This document shows positions 14,024 through 20,268 of a DNA stretch of 64,000 nt, piece after piece; within the stretch, counting starts at the first letter, position 1, and every line of letters begins with the position of its first letter. The stretch comes from a virus: positions 1 through 64,000 of the IMG/VR virus record IMGVR_UViG_3300023174_000141; one strand, written 5' to 3'. Under the pieces are notes generated by a model. That model searched no databases. It had not been told where the DNA came from and saw nothing but the letters and a program-made list of their open reading frames with translations. The position numbers were made by a program, and so were the translations under genes.

Positions 14024-14256
14024 GCGACACGCGTGCGGGCGAGGCGGTGCTCGACCTCAGCGTAGGCGCGAGACTCCATCCAAGGCTGCGCGGCGATGAC
14101 CTCCCACCCGTCGTCCTCGGTAGCGGCGCGGACCTCGTCCACCTCCACCACCAGCGTGCGGTAGGCCCGGTCGCCCACCGGGAGGAGGTCGTAGGTGTAG
14201 GTCACGTCGGCCTCGAAGATGCAGCCGTCGTTGTCGTAGAACGTGATCGTCATCAT
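14020..14256 (-). CDS. Hypothetical beta-rich protein (78 aa)
   Basis: Two adjacent ATGs at 14256 and 14253, preceded by GGAGACC. The first 45 residues read as strands (MTITFYDNDGCIFEADVTYT, then AYRTLVVEVDEV); the rest is charged and helical. No membrane segment or metal site. Second gene of the operon driven from 14579-14607. Function unknown. Confidence 0.6.
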   Translation of the reverse strand: MMTITFYDNDGCIFEADVTYTYDLLPVGDRAYRTLVVEVDEVRAATEDDGWEVIAAQPWMESRAYAEVEHRLARTRVA

Positions 14257-14314
14257 GGTGGTCTCCGTTTGCGTGCGGTGTTACAGCGTAGCTGTCGGGG
14301 GCCCTGCGTATTCT

Positions 14315-14554
14315 CTACGGCGCTTCGGCCATGAGACGCTCACCTGGGCGCGCCTCCACGGCGCTGAGCATGTCGAGGTAGATGAGGGCGCGCTTGAGGC
14401 CGTCCACCTTGCCCTTGGCGTAGTCGCCCTGCATCCCGGCGTAGGTGGCGGCGAACTCTTCGAGGTTGCGGCGGATGATCGCGACGCGCTGGCCGATGTA
14501 CTTGAGGCGCATCTCGGGAGTGAGCAGGGCGAAGTATTCGGACTCGGTCATCAT
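14315..14554 (-). CDS. Small helical protein, first gene of minus operon (79 aa)
   Basis: Starts at ATG 14554 (a second ATG follows at once) after a GGAG; a longer in-frame extension to 14653 would cross the promoter and is rejected. Mostly helical: MTESEYFALLTPEMRLKYIG, then a long amphipathic helix with Tyr residues. It is encoded directly after the promoter at 14579-14607 with a leader of about 18 nt. The fold resembles small phage inhibitors only in size. Function unknown. Confidence 0.65.
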   Translation of the reverse strand: MMTESEYFALLTPEMRLKYIGQRVAIIRRNLEEFAATYAGMQGDYAKGKVDGLKRALIYLDMLSAVEARPGERLMAEAP

Positions 14555-14578
14555 GGCGTGCTCCGGGGTGGCGTGTAC

Positions 14579-14607
14579 TATGTAGCGGTGCGGTAAGGTG
14601 TCGTCAA
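14579..14607 (-). promoter_or_regulatory. Early minus-strand promoter with operator-like element
   Basis: On the minus strand TTGACG (14607-14602), 17 nt, TACATA (14584-14579). The palindrome-like TAGCGGTGCGGTA (plus strand 14583-14595) overlaps the -10 by two bases, in the same register as at 17658 and 19672. A start at about 14572 gives an 18-nt leader to ATG 14554. Confidence 0.75.
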
Positions 14608-14660
14608 GCGGGAGCCGGAAGGGACGCACGTTGGAGGCGCTGTCGCGGGTCAACGTGCTC

Positions 14661-14701
14661 GGGCGCTCGAACGTGCGCCCCTTGCGGCCCCCGCTGGGGC
14701 C
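14661..14701 (-). terminator. Hairpins after the DUF932-like gene
   Basis: Directly after the stop of the minus gene ending at 14708 come GGCCCC-CGCT-GGGGCC (14686-14701) and GGGCGC-N8-GCGCCC (14661-14680). No U-run follows, so termination may be partial or Rho-assisted before the next promoter at 14607. Confidence 0.5.
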
Positions 14702-14707
14702 TGGGTT

Positions 14708-16129
14708 CTACGCCTCGGCGCGCTGCGCGAGGACCGGGAGGAGGGCACCGGCGGCCCGCTCGACGCGCCACCGCTGGGCCTCGTCGAGGAGGCCGTCGTG
14801 CGCGGCCCGGGTCACGGCGTTGAAGATGTCGGCGAGGGTCTCGCCCGGCTCGGCGTCGAAGCCGCGGAGGAGGGCCTCGACCATGACGTCGCGGCCGACG
14901 TCCGGGTCCAGCTCGCCGCTGGTGACGAGCCCCTTGAGGAACGCCTTGGGGTCGTTGGCCTTGCTCACCTTGGCGAGCGGGGTCTCCCGGAGGATGCCCC
15001 ACGCGTCGAGGAAGAACCGGGCTGCCTCGCCGGTGCGGTTGACGAGGTCGCCCACGTCCTGCTGGATCTTGGCCAGTCCCTGGCTCGTGAGGTCCGCCAC
15101 CCGGCTGCCCTTGTGCACGCGGCGGAGGGACTCGTTGCCGAAGTCGCCGGTCGTGCAGTTGATGCAGATGATCCGGGTGAACGTGTTGCCGCCACGGTGG
15201 GAGCCGCTGCCGGCGTCGTTGGTGCGGGCGGAGATGCCGGACTCGAACACGTCGCCGACGCTGGGCCGGAAGCTCTGCGGCGCGTGCCACGTCGCCCGGA
15301 TGGTCACGTCCGTGGTCTCGCCGTTGTAGGCGATGGCCCCTCGGGGGTCCGGCAGACCCAGCGCGTCGAGGGTCTCGACGTATGCGTTGAGCACGCGGTC
15401 GGCGTCCATCGGCATGTACGTCGGGCTCACCGCGGCGAAGGCGCGCCAGCCGCCGACGTTGCGGAGCCTGAGCCGGAGGTTGCGCTCGTCGTCGGTGTAC
15501 CACTCATGCAGTCGGCCAAGCTGGGCGTTGACCGCCTCGGCGCGGGCGGCCGGGTCGAGCATGGACAGGAAGGTCCACGCGTTGGGGAAGGCGCGGGGGA
15601 ACCGGCCGATGATCCCCTTCAGCGCGTTGGGTTCGAGGGCGATGGGCTGGCGGCCCCGGGTAAGCTGGCCGTCGGCCGTGAGGCGCAGGGCCTTGGCGTC
15701 GCCCAGCACCATGTCGCGCCGGTCCTCGGAGCGGATGACGTCGATCACCTCGCGGGCCGCGTCCCGGAAGACGGGCAGGTTCTCGTGCCGCTTGGCGAGG
15801 GAGCCGAACTTGGCGCGCCCCTCGGGGAGCATCTCGGTGCCGGCGGCGAACCACGTCGGAGGCGGCGCGAAGCCGCGCGCCTTGAGGAACTTCTCGGCGG
15901 CGACAATGCGGGCCTGGGCCTCGGGGTCCACGTCCACGCCGGGGCGGAGCGTGACCGGCCTGGGTGCCGGCACCTCGACGACGTCGACGGGGACGAGCTT
16001 CCCTTCGAAGCCCGCCTCGGCGTAGGCCCGCATGATGACGTCACGGGGGCCCTCGCCGACGTTACCGTCGGGGTGGAGCCAGCGGAGGCGGGCGGGGAGG
16101 TTGGTGCTGTTGTCGGTGTTGGGGGTCAT
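14708..16129 (-). CDS. DUF932-like phage/plasmid protein
   Basis: 473 residues from ATG 16129, which has AGGAG 8 nt upstream; a longer frame upstream has no ribosome site. The central and C-terminal parts match the DUF932 (TIGR03299-like) layout: a segment FESGISARTNDAGSGSHRGG with the conserved Asn/Ser-Gly turn, then FTRIICINCTTGDFG, and RRVHKGSRV. DUF932 proteins are common on plasmids and phages and expressed early; a link to recombination or DNA modification evasion has been suggested but not shown. This copy has an additional 150 N-terminal residues that are proline-rich at first. Transcribed alone from a degenerate member of the operator-promoter set at 16157-16184. Confidence 0.6.
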   Translation of the reverse strand: MTPNTDNSTNLPARLRWLHPDGNVGEGPRDVIMRAYAEAGFEGKLVPVDVVEVPAPRPVTLRPGVDVDPEAQARIVAAEKFLKARGFAPPPTWFAAGTEMLPEGRAKFGSLAKRHENLPVFRDAAREVIDVIRSEDRRDMVLGDAKALRLTADGQLTRGRQPIALEPNALKGIIGRFPRAFPNAWTFLSMLDPAARAEAVNAQLGRLHEWYTDDERNLRLRLRNVGGWRAFAAVSPTYMPMDADRVLNAYVETLDALGLPDPRGAIAYNGETTDVTIRATWHAPQSFRPSVGDVFESGISARTNDAGSGSHRGGNTFTRIICINCTTGDFGNESLRRVHKGSRVADLTSQGLAKIQQDVGDLVNRTGEAARFFLDAWGILRETPLAKVSKANDPKAFLKGLVTSGELDPDVGRDVMVEALLRGFDAEPGETLADIFNAVTRAAHDGLLDEAQRWRVERAAGALLPVLAQRAEA

Positions 16130-16156
16130 GGTGCGTTCTCCTGGGTGGTGCAGTCT

Positions 16157-16184
16157 ACTATGTCGGGGTGGTATGAGTGTCGAG
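16157..16184 (-). promoter_or_regulatory. Degenerate early minus-strand promoter
   Basis: CTCGAC (minus, 16184-16179), 16 nt, CATAGT (16162-16157), with TGTCGGGGTGGTA (plus 16161-16173) in the place of the shared operator. TAGACT at 16157-16152 is an alternative -10 and would leave a 16-nt leader. Confidence 0.4.
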
Positions 16185-16212
16185 GGTGGCCGGGCATATT
16201 CTCGGCGGCCGG

Positions 16213-16509
16213 TTAGAAGCTGTCCGCCTGTGCTCCCCACAGGCAAGCCGCCGCGGCATTCGCACACAGCGCGCCCTGCCGGGCGGCCTCGCGCATGTCG
16301 GCGTCACGACCGGCGGCGGCCCACCGCTCGGCGGCCACAGTCCACAGCCGGGCGGCCTCGACGTAGGCGCGGGCGGCGGTCTGGAGGAACCCCTCCCGGG
16401 CGTCGGCGTCGCCGACCTGGGCCCAGCGCTCGGCGGTGTCCTCCGCGGCGGTGGCCTCCGCCTCGCGGAAGTCGATCACGTCGGCGGGTGTTGCGTTGTA
16501 GTCGGTCAC
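16213..16509 (-). CDS. Ala/Trp-rich helical protein, paralog 1 of 3
   Basis: 98 residues from GTG 16509 with AGGAGG 8 nt upstream. All-helical and Ala-rich. Residues about 46-80 (AYVEAARLWTVAAERWAAAG onward) can be aligned by eye with segments of the proteins at 16606 and 17040: an aromatic/Arg start, a 'AA..W..AA' helix, an acidic turn, and a second Ala-rich helix. This looks like a TPR- or MIT-like helical hairpin family. No Cys ligands beyond two isolated ones. Last gene of the 17.6-16.2 kb operon. Function unknown. Confidence 0.65.
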   Translation of the reverse strand: MTDYNATPADVIDFREAEATAAEDTAERWAQVGDADAREGFLQTAARAYVEAARLWTVAAERWAAAGRDADMREAARQGALCANAAAACLWGAQADSF

Positions 16510-16605
16510 TTGATACCTCCTGCATGTTGGGGACGTGTGCGTTTACGGTGTCGGGCACCGGCTCCCGGCACGCCGGGCTAGGGCGTGTCGGGCGTCGAGG
16601 TCCGG

Positions 16606-16893
16606 CTAGCCGTTAAGGTCGGCGGCCCAGCCTTCCGTATAGGCGGCAGCGCGGGTGAGAAGGTCTGCCCGGTCGAGGTCCGCCTGGGTGCCTCCGTCGA
16701 CGGCGGCAGCCTCGCGGAGGATGGACGCGGCCTCGCGGAGGTGGATCGCGGATCGCCGGTACTCGTCCTGGGCCTTATCGAACCGGCCCGCCCTTTCGTA
16801 GTCCTCCGCGTGGCCGTCGCACCGGTCGCTCCAGCTTTCGCGGGCGTTGGCGTCGGCGCGCAGGCGGGAGGCGGGGGTGAGGTAGGGATCCAT
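16606..16893 (-). CDS. Ala-rich helical protein, paralog 2 of 3
   Basis: 95 residues, ATG 16893 three nucleotides after the stop of the 48-residue membrane gene, with GGGAGG further up in that gene. Residues about 40-80 (EYRRSAIHLREAASILREAA, then ADLDRADLLTRAAAYTEGW) align with the helical hairpin of the two neighbouring paralogs. A gap of about 95 bp to the next gene holds a short GC-rich hairpin (CCCGGC-gt-GCCGGG region). Function unknown. Confidence 0.65.
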   Translation of the reverse strand: MDPYLTPASRLRADANARESWSDRCDGHAEDYERAGRFDKAQDEYRRSAIHLREAASILREAAAVDGGTQADLDRADLLTRAAAYTEGWAADLNG

Positions 16894-16896
16894 GTG

Positions 16897-17043
16897 CTAG
16901 CTCCGGGAGGTGTCGACGATCACGCCGACGATTAGGAACAGGGGGGCGCCGGCGGCTACCAGCCCGGCGAGGTCAACCATACCGACGGCGAGGCACGCGC
17001 CGGCCGTGGCCACAAGGGCCGCGAAGCTGTAGACGCCGATCAT
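16897..17043 (-). CDS. 48-residue membrane microprotein
   Basis: ATG 17043 overlaps the end of the preceding paralog gene, and the TAG at 16897-16899 lies 3 nt before the next ATG. Two hydrophobic stretches, residues about 5-20 (YSFAALVATAGACLAV) and 25-43 (AGLVAAGAPLFLIVGVIVD), predict a helical hairpin in the membrane with both ends on one side. Placed between paralogs 2 and 3 of the helical family, it may anchor that group. Function unknown. Confidence 0.6.
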   Translation of the reverse strand: MIGVYSFAALVATAGACLAVGMVDLAGLVAAGAPLFLIVGVIVDTSRS

Positions 17044-17357
17044 GCGCGCACCGCGTCGACCTGGGTGCACCGGGCGCGGACCTTATCGGCGTCCGCGAGG
17101 GCCTCCGCGCCTGCGAGGAGGCAGCCGTCCGCGCAGTCCGCGTCACTCTCCCGGCCGCCCGGGGAATGACGGGCCGCCAGCCATAGCCCGGCCGCCTTGT
17201 GCCAAAGCGTCGCGGCGCGTTCCCATTCCGTCGACGTGTCGACGTTGATCGCGGCGGACTCCGCGCACGTCGCGAGGTATTCGACCTCGCGCGCGGCGCG
17301 GCGCGCCTGTCCCGCGAGCGTAAGAGGGCCGTGGCCCCAAAGGTGGCGCCGGTTCAC
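17040..17357 (-). CDS. Ala/Cys-rich helical protein, paralog 3 of 3
   Basis: 105 residues, GTG 17357 overlapping the stop of the first operon gene (GTGA). Residues about 44-88 (EWERAATLWHKAAGLWLAAR, then an acidic turn and DADCADGCLLAGAEALADA) align with the other two paralogs. Four cysteines are present, more than in the other copies. The strongly basic start (MNRRHLWGHG) is specific to this copy. Function unknown. Confidence 0.65.
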   Translation of the reverse strand: MNRRHLWGHGPLTLAGQARRAAREVEYLATCAESAAINVDTSTEWERAATLWHKAAGLWLAARHSPGGRESDADCADGCLLAGAEALADADKVRARCTQVDAVRA

Positions 17358-17599
17358 GCGGACACCGCGGCCGCGAAGCGCCAGCCCGTGCGGGTGCCCT
17401 CGGAGGCGGCGTACACCTTGACTGCGCCGAGCTTTGCGCCCAGCGCCCGGGCCGCTTGCTCGTGGGTACCGTAAATGCCGGCCGCGTGATCGAATGGCAC
17501 GCGGGCGGTGACGCGGCGGCCGTCGACAGTTGCGGAAGCGGTGACGCGCGAGCCGCGGGTATTCGTGGGGCCGCTGTAGCGAGTGGTGATCGTGATCAT
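17354..17599 (-). CDS. Small DNA-binding-like beta/alpha protein (81 aa)
   Basis: ATG 17599 after TAGAGGTCAAC. Strands first (MITITTRYSGPTNTRGSRVT, then DGRRVTARVPFDHA), then a helix (THEQAARALGAKLG) and a last strand. I have seen this strand-helix-strand pattern in many small phage proteins of unknown role. It is the first gene of the operon controlled by the promoter at 17654-17682, with a leader of about 48 nt that resembles the leader of the 19614 gene (GTGTGCGCCGGGG followed by GTCAAC before the start). Confidence 0.6.
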   Translation of the reverse strand: MITITTRYSGPTNTRGSRVTASATVDGRRVTARVPFDHAAGIYGTHEQAARALGAKLGAVKVYAASEGTRTGWRFAAAVSA

Positions 17600-17653
17600 G
17601 TTGACCTCTAGTTGGGTTCGTGTGCGCCGGGGTTCGTCCCCCCGGCTGTTAGG

Positions 17654-17682
17654 AATGTACCGTGGCGGTATGGTGTAGTCAA
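17654..17682 (-). promoter_or_regulatory. Early minus-strand promoter with perfect operator palindrome
   Basis: Minus strand TTGACT (17682-17677), 17 nt, TACATT (17659-17654). The perfect palindrome TACCG-TGG-CGGTA (17658-17670) overlaps the upstream edge of the -10. Best copy of the shared element. Confidence 0.8.
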
Positions 17683-17759
17683 GCCGCCCCGGTAGATTTA
17701 TTTCGGGGTCGCGCCGGTCGGGGTTGACCTTGGCTCACCTTGCCCCGGCCGGCGGGCGT

Positions 17760-18040
17760 CTAGACGTTGCGGTCTAAACCCCCGTCGGCGTTAGCTTATT
17801 CGTAAACCCTTGATCTTTAACGTGTAACGCCGCGCCATGCTACGATCCGCACGGGGCGCGCATCTCTACAGCGTTACCCGTTACGCGACCTGGGTGTAGG
17901 GTTACCCGGAAGCTCTTAAAGATCTAGATCGGGGAGATCGATCTAGGCTCATTAGTAGACCTGATCAGGACATGTAACGGGTAACGATTTGATCTATGGA
18001 TCTGTAAGCCCATAGGATCGTTCGGGGATCCCGTTATAAG
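17760..18040. other. Candidate replication origin: GATC cluster and GTAAC iterons
   Basis: No gene here. The stretch is visibly AT-richer than its surroundings. Eleven GATC sites fall within 219 bp, at 17812, 17844, 17921, 17927, 17936, 17940, 17963, 17991, 17999, 18016 and 18027. A 13-bp inverted repeat CGTTACCCGTTAC (17872-17884) / GTAACGGGTAACG (17974-17986) flanks the densest part; further GTAAC/GTTAC copies occur at 17824 and 17901. AGATCTAGATC and AGATCGATCT palindromes lie in between. TGCTACGAT at 17838-17846 could be a plus-strand promoter for a priming RNA. The base composition, iterons and GATC density are those of replication origins; function is inferred. Confidence 0.55.
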
Positions 18041-18102
18041 GGGGGGCCTAACTGCAACCGAGTTGCATTTAGGGCTAGGCCCCCCGGCCGGAGTTGCAAC
18101 TC
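18041..18102. other. Large two-level hairpin and 12-bp palindrome
   Basis: Outer stem GGGGGGCCTA (18041-18050) / TAGGCCCCCC (18076-18085), perfect over 10 bp. It encloses a second perfect hairpin, TGCAAC-CGA-GTTGCA (18053-18067). The palindrome GAGTTGCAACTC follows at 18091-18102. It lies just downstream of the minus gene ending at 18121, so it could terminate that gene, and borders the origin-like stretch. Confidence 0.7.
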
Positions 18103-18120
18103 GGGCCCCCGTCCCCCGGG

Positions 18121-19179
18121 CTAGGCGCGAGCCGCGGACCGGGACCGGCGGGCCTCATTCATGCGGGCCAGCGCTTCGACCGCGCGGCAGCGGGCCGCGG
18201 CGCTACGGTTCGCGTGGCCGTGGGACATAATCACGACGGGCCCGCGGGGGTCCGGGTGGACGGTCCACGTTTCGGCACGCTCGCGGGACGCGCCGTCGCA
18301 CAAGCCGCAGGTCGCGCACGTTGCATCGCTCGCGCGCTCGGTCGACGCGGGACAATGGGCGGAGGGCCCGGCGCCGGCAAGGGCTACCGCGTCGGCGACC
18401 GCGTCGGGGTTGCGCCCGTCGACGACCGTAAAGGGACGCCACCCCTGCGCGAGCGCGAGCCGCGCCTCCGCGGGGCTATGCGCGCTTGCCATCGCGAACG
18501 TGCGCCACGGGGCCGCGACCTGGGGCGCGTAGGCCCACGTCCGCGTGTAGCAGGTCCACACCGCGGGCCGCTCGCGCCCGTCGGGGTGGGCGACCCGAAC
18601 GCGGGGACCGCGATGGCCGCCGGTCGTATCGTGGCATGCGGCGTATAGGGCCGCGTGGATTTCCGCGGGGGCGGCGGCCGGGTCGCCCCACGAGCCGCCG
18701 CGCACGCCCGCAATGCGGCCCGCGGCAAGCTGGCGACGGACGTAGGCTTGCGCCTCCGCCAGCGTGGCGACGGGGTAGGCCCCCCTCCCGACGGCCGCGG
18801 CTACGTCGCCCGGCCCATTCAACACGTAGCACGGGTCCGGGGCCTCGAAGCCCGCAGCCTTCAACGCGGCGACGGTGCTAGGGCGGAGGGGGCAACCCCC
18901 GCACACCGCGGCGTCGCATCCCCCCGCGAGGGCGTCAAACCATGCGCGGGACGCGTCTCCCTGGCTCGTGCCCGCAGCCGGGATCATCGCGCGCGGGAGG
19001 ATGTACGTTTGAGCGAGCGGGAGGGGGCCGCCCGACGTCTTATCGTTACTCGACGTGCCCCGCAGGGACGTGAGCACGACGACAATAGGGGCGCCGTTGA
19101 TCAAGCTCGGGCCGTCATAGATGATCACGCCCTTCGGGACGGGCGGGAGGGAGGGGCGACGGGCGCGGGGGGAGGGCAT
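18121..19179 (-). CDS. DUF7227-like Cys-rich phage protein
   Basis: 352 residues. ATG 19179 is preferred to GTG 19188 because AAGGTG lies 7-12 nt upstream of it only. The order of motifs matches a family common in phages and plasmids: IVVVLTSLRGTSSNDKTSG, a segment on 'QTYILPRAM', CDAAVCGGCPLRPS (about 88-101), CYVLNG, GSWGDPAAAP, then WAYAPQ, MASAHSPAEA.LALAQGWRPF, and CPAS ... CATCGLCDG near the C-terminus. The two Cys clusters are probably metal or FeS ligands. I recall the family as DUF7227; its function is unknown. Copies usually read T-G-Y-T-H before the Gln-Trp region; here that part is YTRTWAYAP. Confidence 0.7.
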   Translation of the reverse strand: MPSPRARRPSLPPVPKGVIIYDGPSLINGAPIVVVLTSLRGTSSNDKTSGGPLPLAQTYILPRAMIPAAGTSQGDASRAWFDALAGGCDAAVCGGCPLRPSTVAALKAAGFEAPDPCYVLNGPGDVAAAVGRGAYPVATLAEAQAYVRRQLAAGRIAGVRGGSWGDPAAAPAEIHAALYAACHDTTGGHRGPRVRVAHPDGRERPAVWTCYTRTWAYAPQVAAPWRTFAMASAHSPAEARLALAQGWRPFTVVDGRNPDAVADAVALAGAGPSAHCPASTERASDATCATCGLCDGASRERAETWTVHPDPRGPVVIMSHGHANRSAAARCRAVEALARMNEARRSRSAARA

Positions 19180-19200
19180 GGGGTACACCTTCGAGAAGGG

Positions 19201-19281
19201 CCCTAGGAACGCGCCTAGGGCAAATGGGGATGCGGGGTAGGGTAGGGTAGCGGGGCGCCTATCCGCGTGGCGCGGCGCCCC
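19201..19281. other. G-quadruplex motif between two GC hairpins
   Basis: CCCTAGG-N6-CCTAGGG-type inverted repeat (19201-19220), then five G-runs of 3-4 bases within 19226-19255 (plus strand, loops 2-4 nt), then GGGGCGCC (19252-19259) / GGCGCCCC (19274-19281). No gene. It lies in the leader or intergenic space before ATG 19179; on the minus-strand transcript it would be C-rich. Confidence 0.65.
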
Positions 19282-19293
19282 GTTTCCGCGCGA

Positions 19294-19614
19294 CTAACGG
19301 GCCATGCGGTACGCGGCGCGAGCCACGCGGAACGCGTGACGGCCGACGGCGCGCAGGGCGCGGGGCGCGTGCGCGTCCCACGCACGAACGGCGATCACAG
19401 CGAGCCCGAGCGCCGCGAAACCGCCAGCCATGGCGAGGAGGAACACGTCGACCGTCGCCATAACGGGCGCGCTAAACGCGACGCGCACGATATCGAAAGC
19501 GAGCGCGCTAAGCGTATCCGCGACGGGGGCCGCAGGTGCCGCGAGCTTCGCGCCAACGTATACGCCGACGAAGGGGAAGGAAACGAGCGCGGGGAAGAGG
19601 CGGGAGGTGTTCAC
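19294..19614 (-). CDS. Two-helix membrane protein (106 aa)
   Basis: GTG 19614 (leader ends GGGTCAAC) is the likely start; the open frame extends upstream through the promoter without a ribosome site. Hydrophobic segments at about residues 6-27 (LFPALVSFPFVGVYVGAKLA) and 50-78 (MATVDVFLLAMAGGFAALGL, then AVIAVRAW) predict two transmembrane helices. The C-terminus is strongly basic (RALRAVGRHAFRVARAAYRM). First gene of a unit that may continue into the DUF7227-like gene. A holin-like or exclusion role is possible but unsupported. Confidence 0.65.
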   Translation of the reverse strand: MNTSRLFPALVSFPFVGVYVGAKLAAPAAPVADTLSALAFDIVRVAFSAPVMATVDVFLLAMAGGFAALGLAVIAVRAWDAHAPRALRAVGRHAFRVARAAYRMAR

Positions 19615-19667
19615 GTTGACCCTGTGTGCGCCGGGGGAGTGAGTGAGTGTTTCCCGGCGACACACTA

Positions 19668-19695
19668 TACATACCATGGCGGTTGATACACGCAA
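19668..19695 (-). promoter_or_regulatory. Early minus-strand promoter with operator-like element
   Basis: Minus strand TTGCGT (19695-19690), 16 nt, TATGTA (19673-19668), or an overlapping TATAGT. TACCATGGCGGTT (plus 19672-19684) sits in the same register to the -10 as in the promoters at 14579 and 17654. Confidence 0.6.
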
Positions 19696-19699
19696 GGGA

Positions 19700-20200
19700 A
19701 AAACGCACCGCCCCCAAAATAGATCTGGCCGCCTCCCAGGCCGACGCGCCCGCGCGCCTCCGAGCTTCACGTCCTCCGAGCTGTGAGCCCGGGGGACGGG
19801 CGCGCCCGCGGCGCGCACGGGACACGGGCCGCCCCCGGCAGGGTGCCGACGCGCCAACCCGCCCGCGGCGCCCGCCCGTCCGCGCCGGTCCCCCGCTCAC
19901 CCGTCGCCGCCGGTACGCCCGTCCGCCCGCAAGCTGGACCGCCCGACCGTCCGCCCTCCCGCCAGCCCGGCGCCGATCAACCCCCCGACGCGCCCGACCC
20001 CGACGCCGGTCGGCGCGCCCCCGCGGGGGAGGGTCGCGCAGGGGATCCCGACGACGCCAGCCGACGACGCCGAGCCGAAGCCCCGGAGTACCGGCGCCGC
20101 AACGCCGCCGAAAAGTTTTAGACACCCCCATTCCCGCTTTTGGTCATCAGGGGACCCATAGCCGAAAGCCCTTTCCGGGACCGCGCACAAAATCCGAAAC
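19700..20200. other. Very GC-rich 500-bp stretch without a convincing gene
   Basis: Both strands have long open frames, but they encode Pro/Arg/Ala/Gly-rich text without a ribosome site or a recognisable fold. The best plus-strand frame runs 19783-20121 (GTG start, 112 residues, with high GC at third positions). I treat it as non-coding or a low-complexity disordered protein. It separates the divergent units at 19614 (-) and 20269 (+). Confidence 0.4.
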
Positions 20201-20204
20201 GCCA

Positions 20205-20251
20205 TACCACTGCGGTTTAAGCTAGTCGTCTTGCCGCCACGGTGTTATACC
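20205..20251 (+). promoter_or_regulatory. Promoter with two operator-like elements before the alpha-CTD-like gene
   Basis: TACCACTGCGGTT (20205-20217) and TGCCGCCACGGTG (20232-20244; reverse complement CACCGTGGCGGCA) resemble the shared 13-bp element. An extended -10, TG-T-TATACC (20243-20251), overlaps the second; a start 7 nt on would leave an 11-nt leader with GAGGA before ATG 20269. Confidence 0.6.
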
Positions 20252-20268
20252 AAACCGACGAGGACCCC

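Noticed and set aside
14798-16216. Open frame of 472 codons on the plus strand
   Set aside because: Antisense to the DUF932-like gene, whose frame shows conserved motifs and a good start.
17838-17846. Plus-strand promoter TGCTACGAT in the origin-like region
   Set aside because: No plus gene follows for 2.4 kb and no -35 is clear. It is mentioned only as a possible priming promoter, not listed as a feature.
19783-20121. Possible 112-residue Pro/Arg-rich gene
   Set aside because: No ribosome site, low-complexity text, and similar open frames on the other strand; kept only as a note on the gap.
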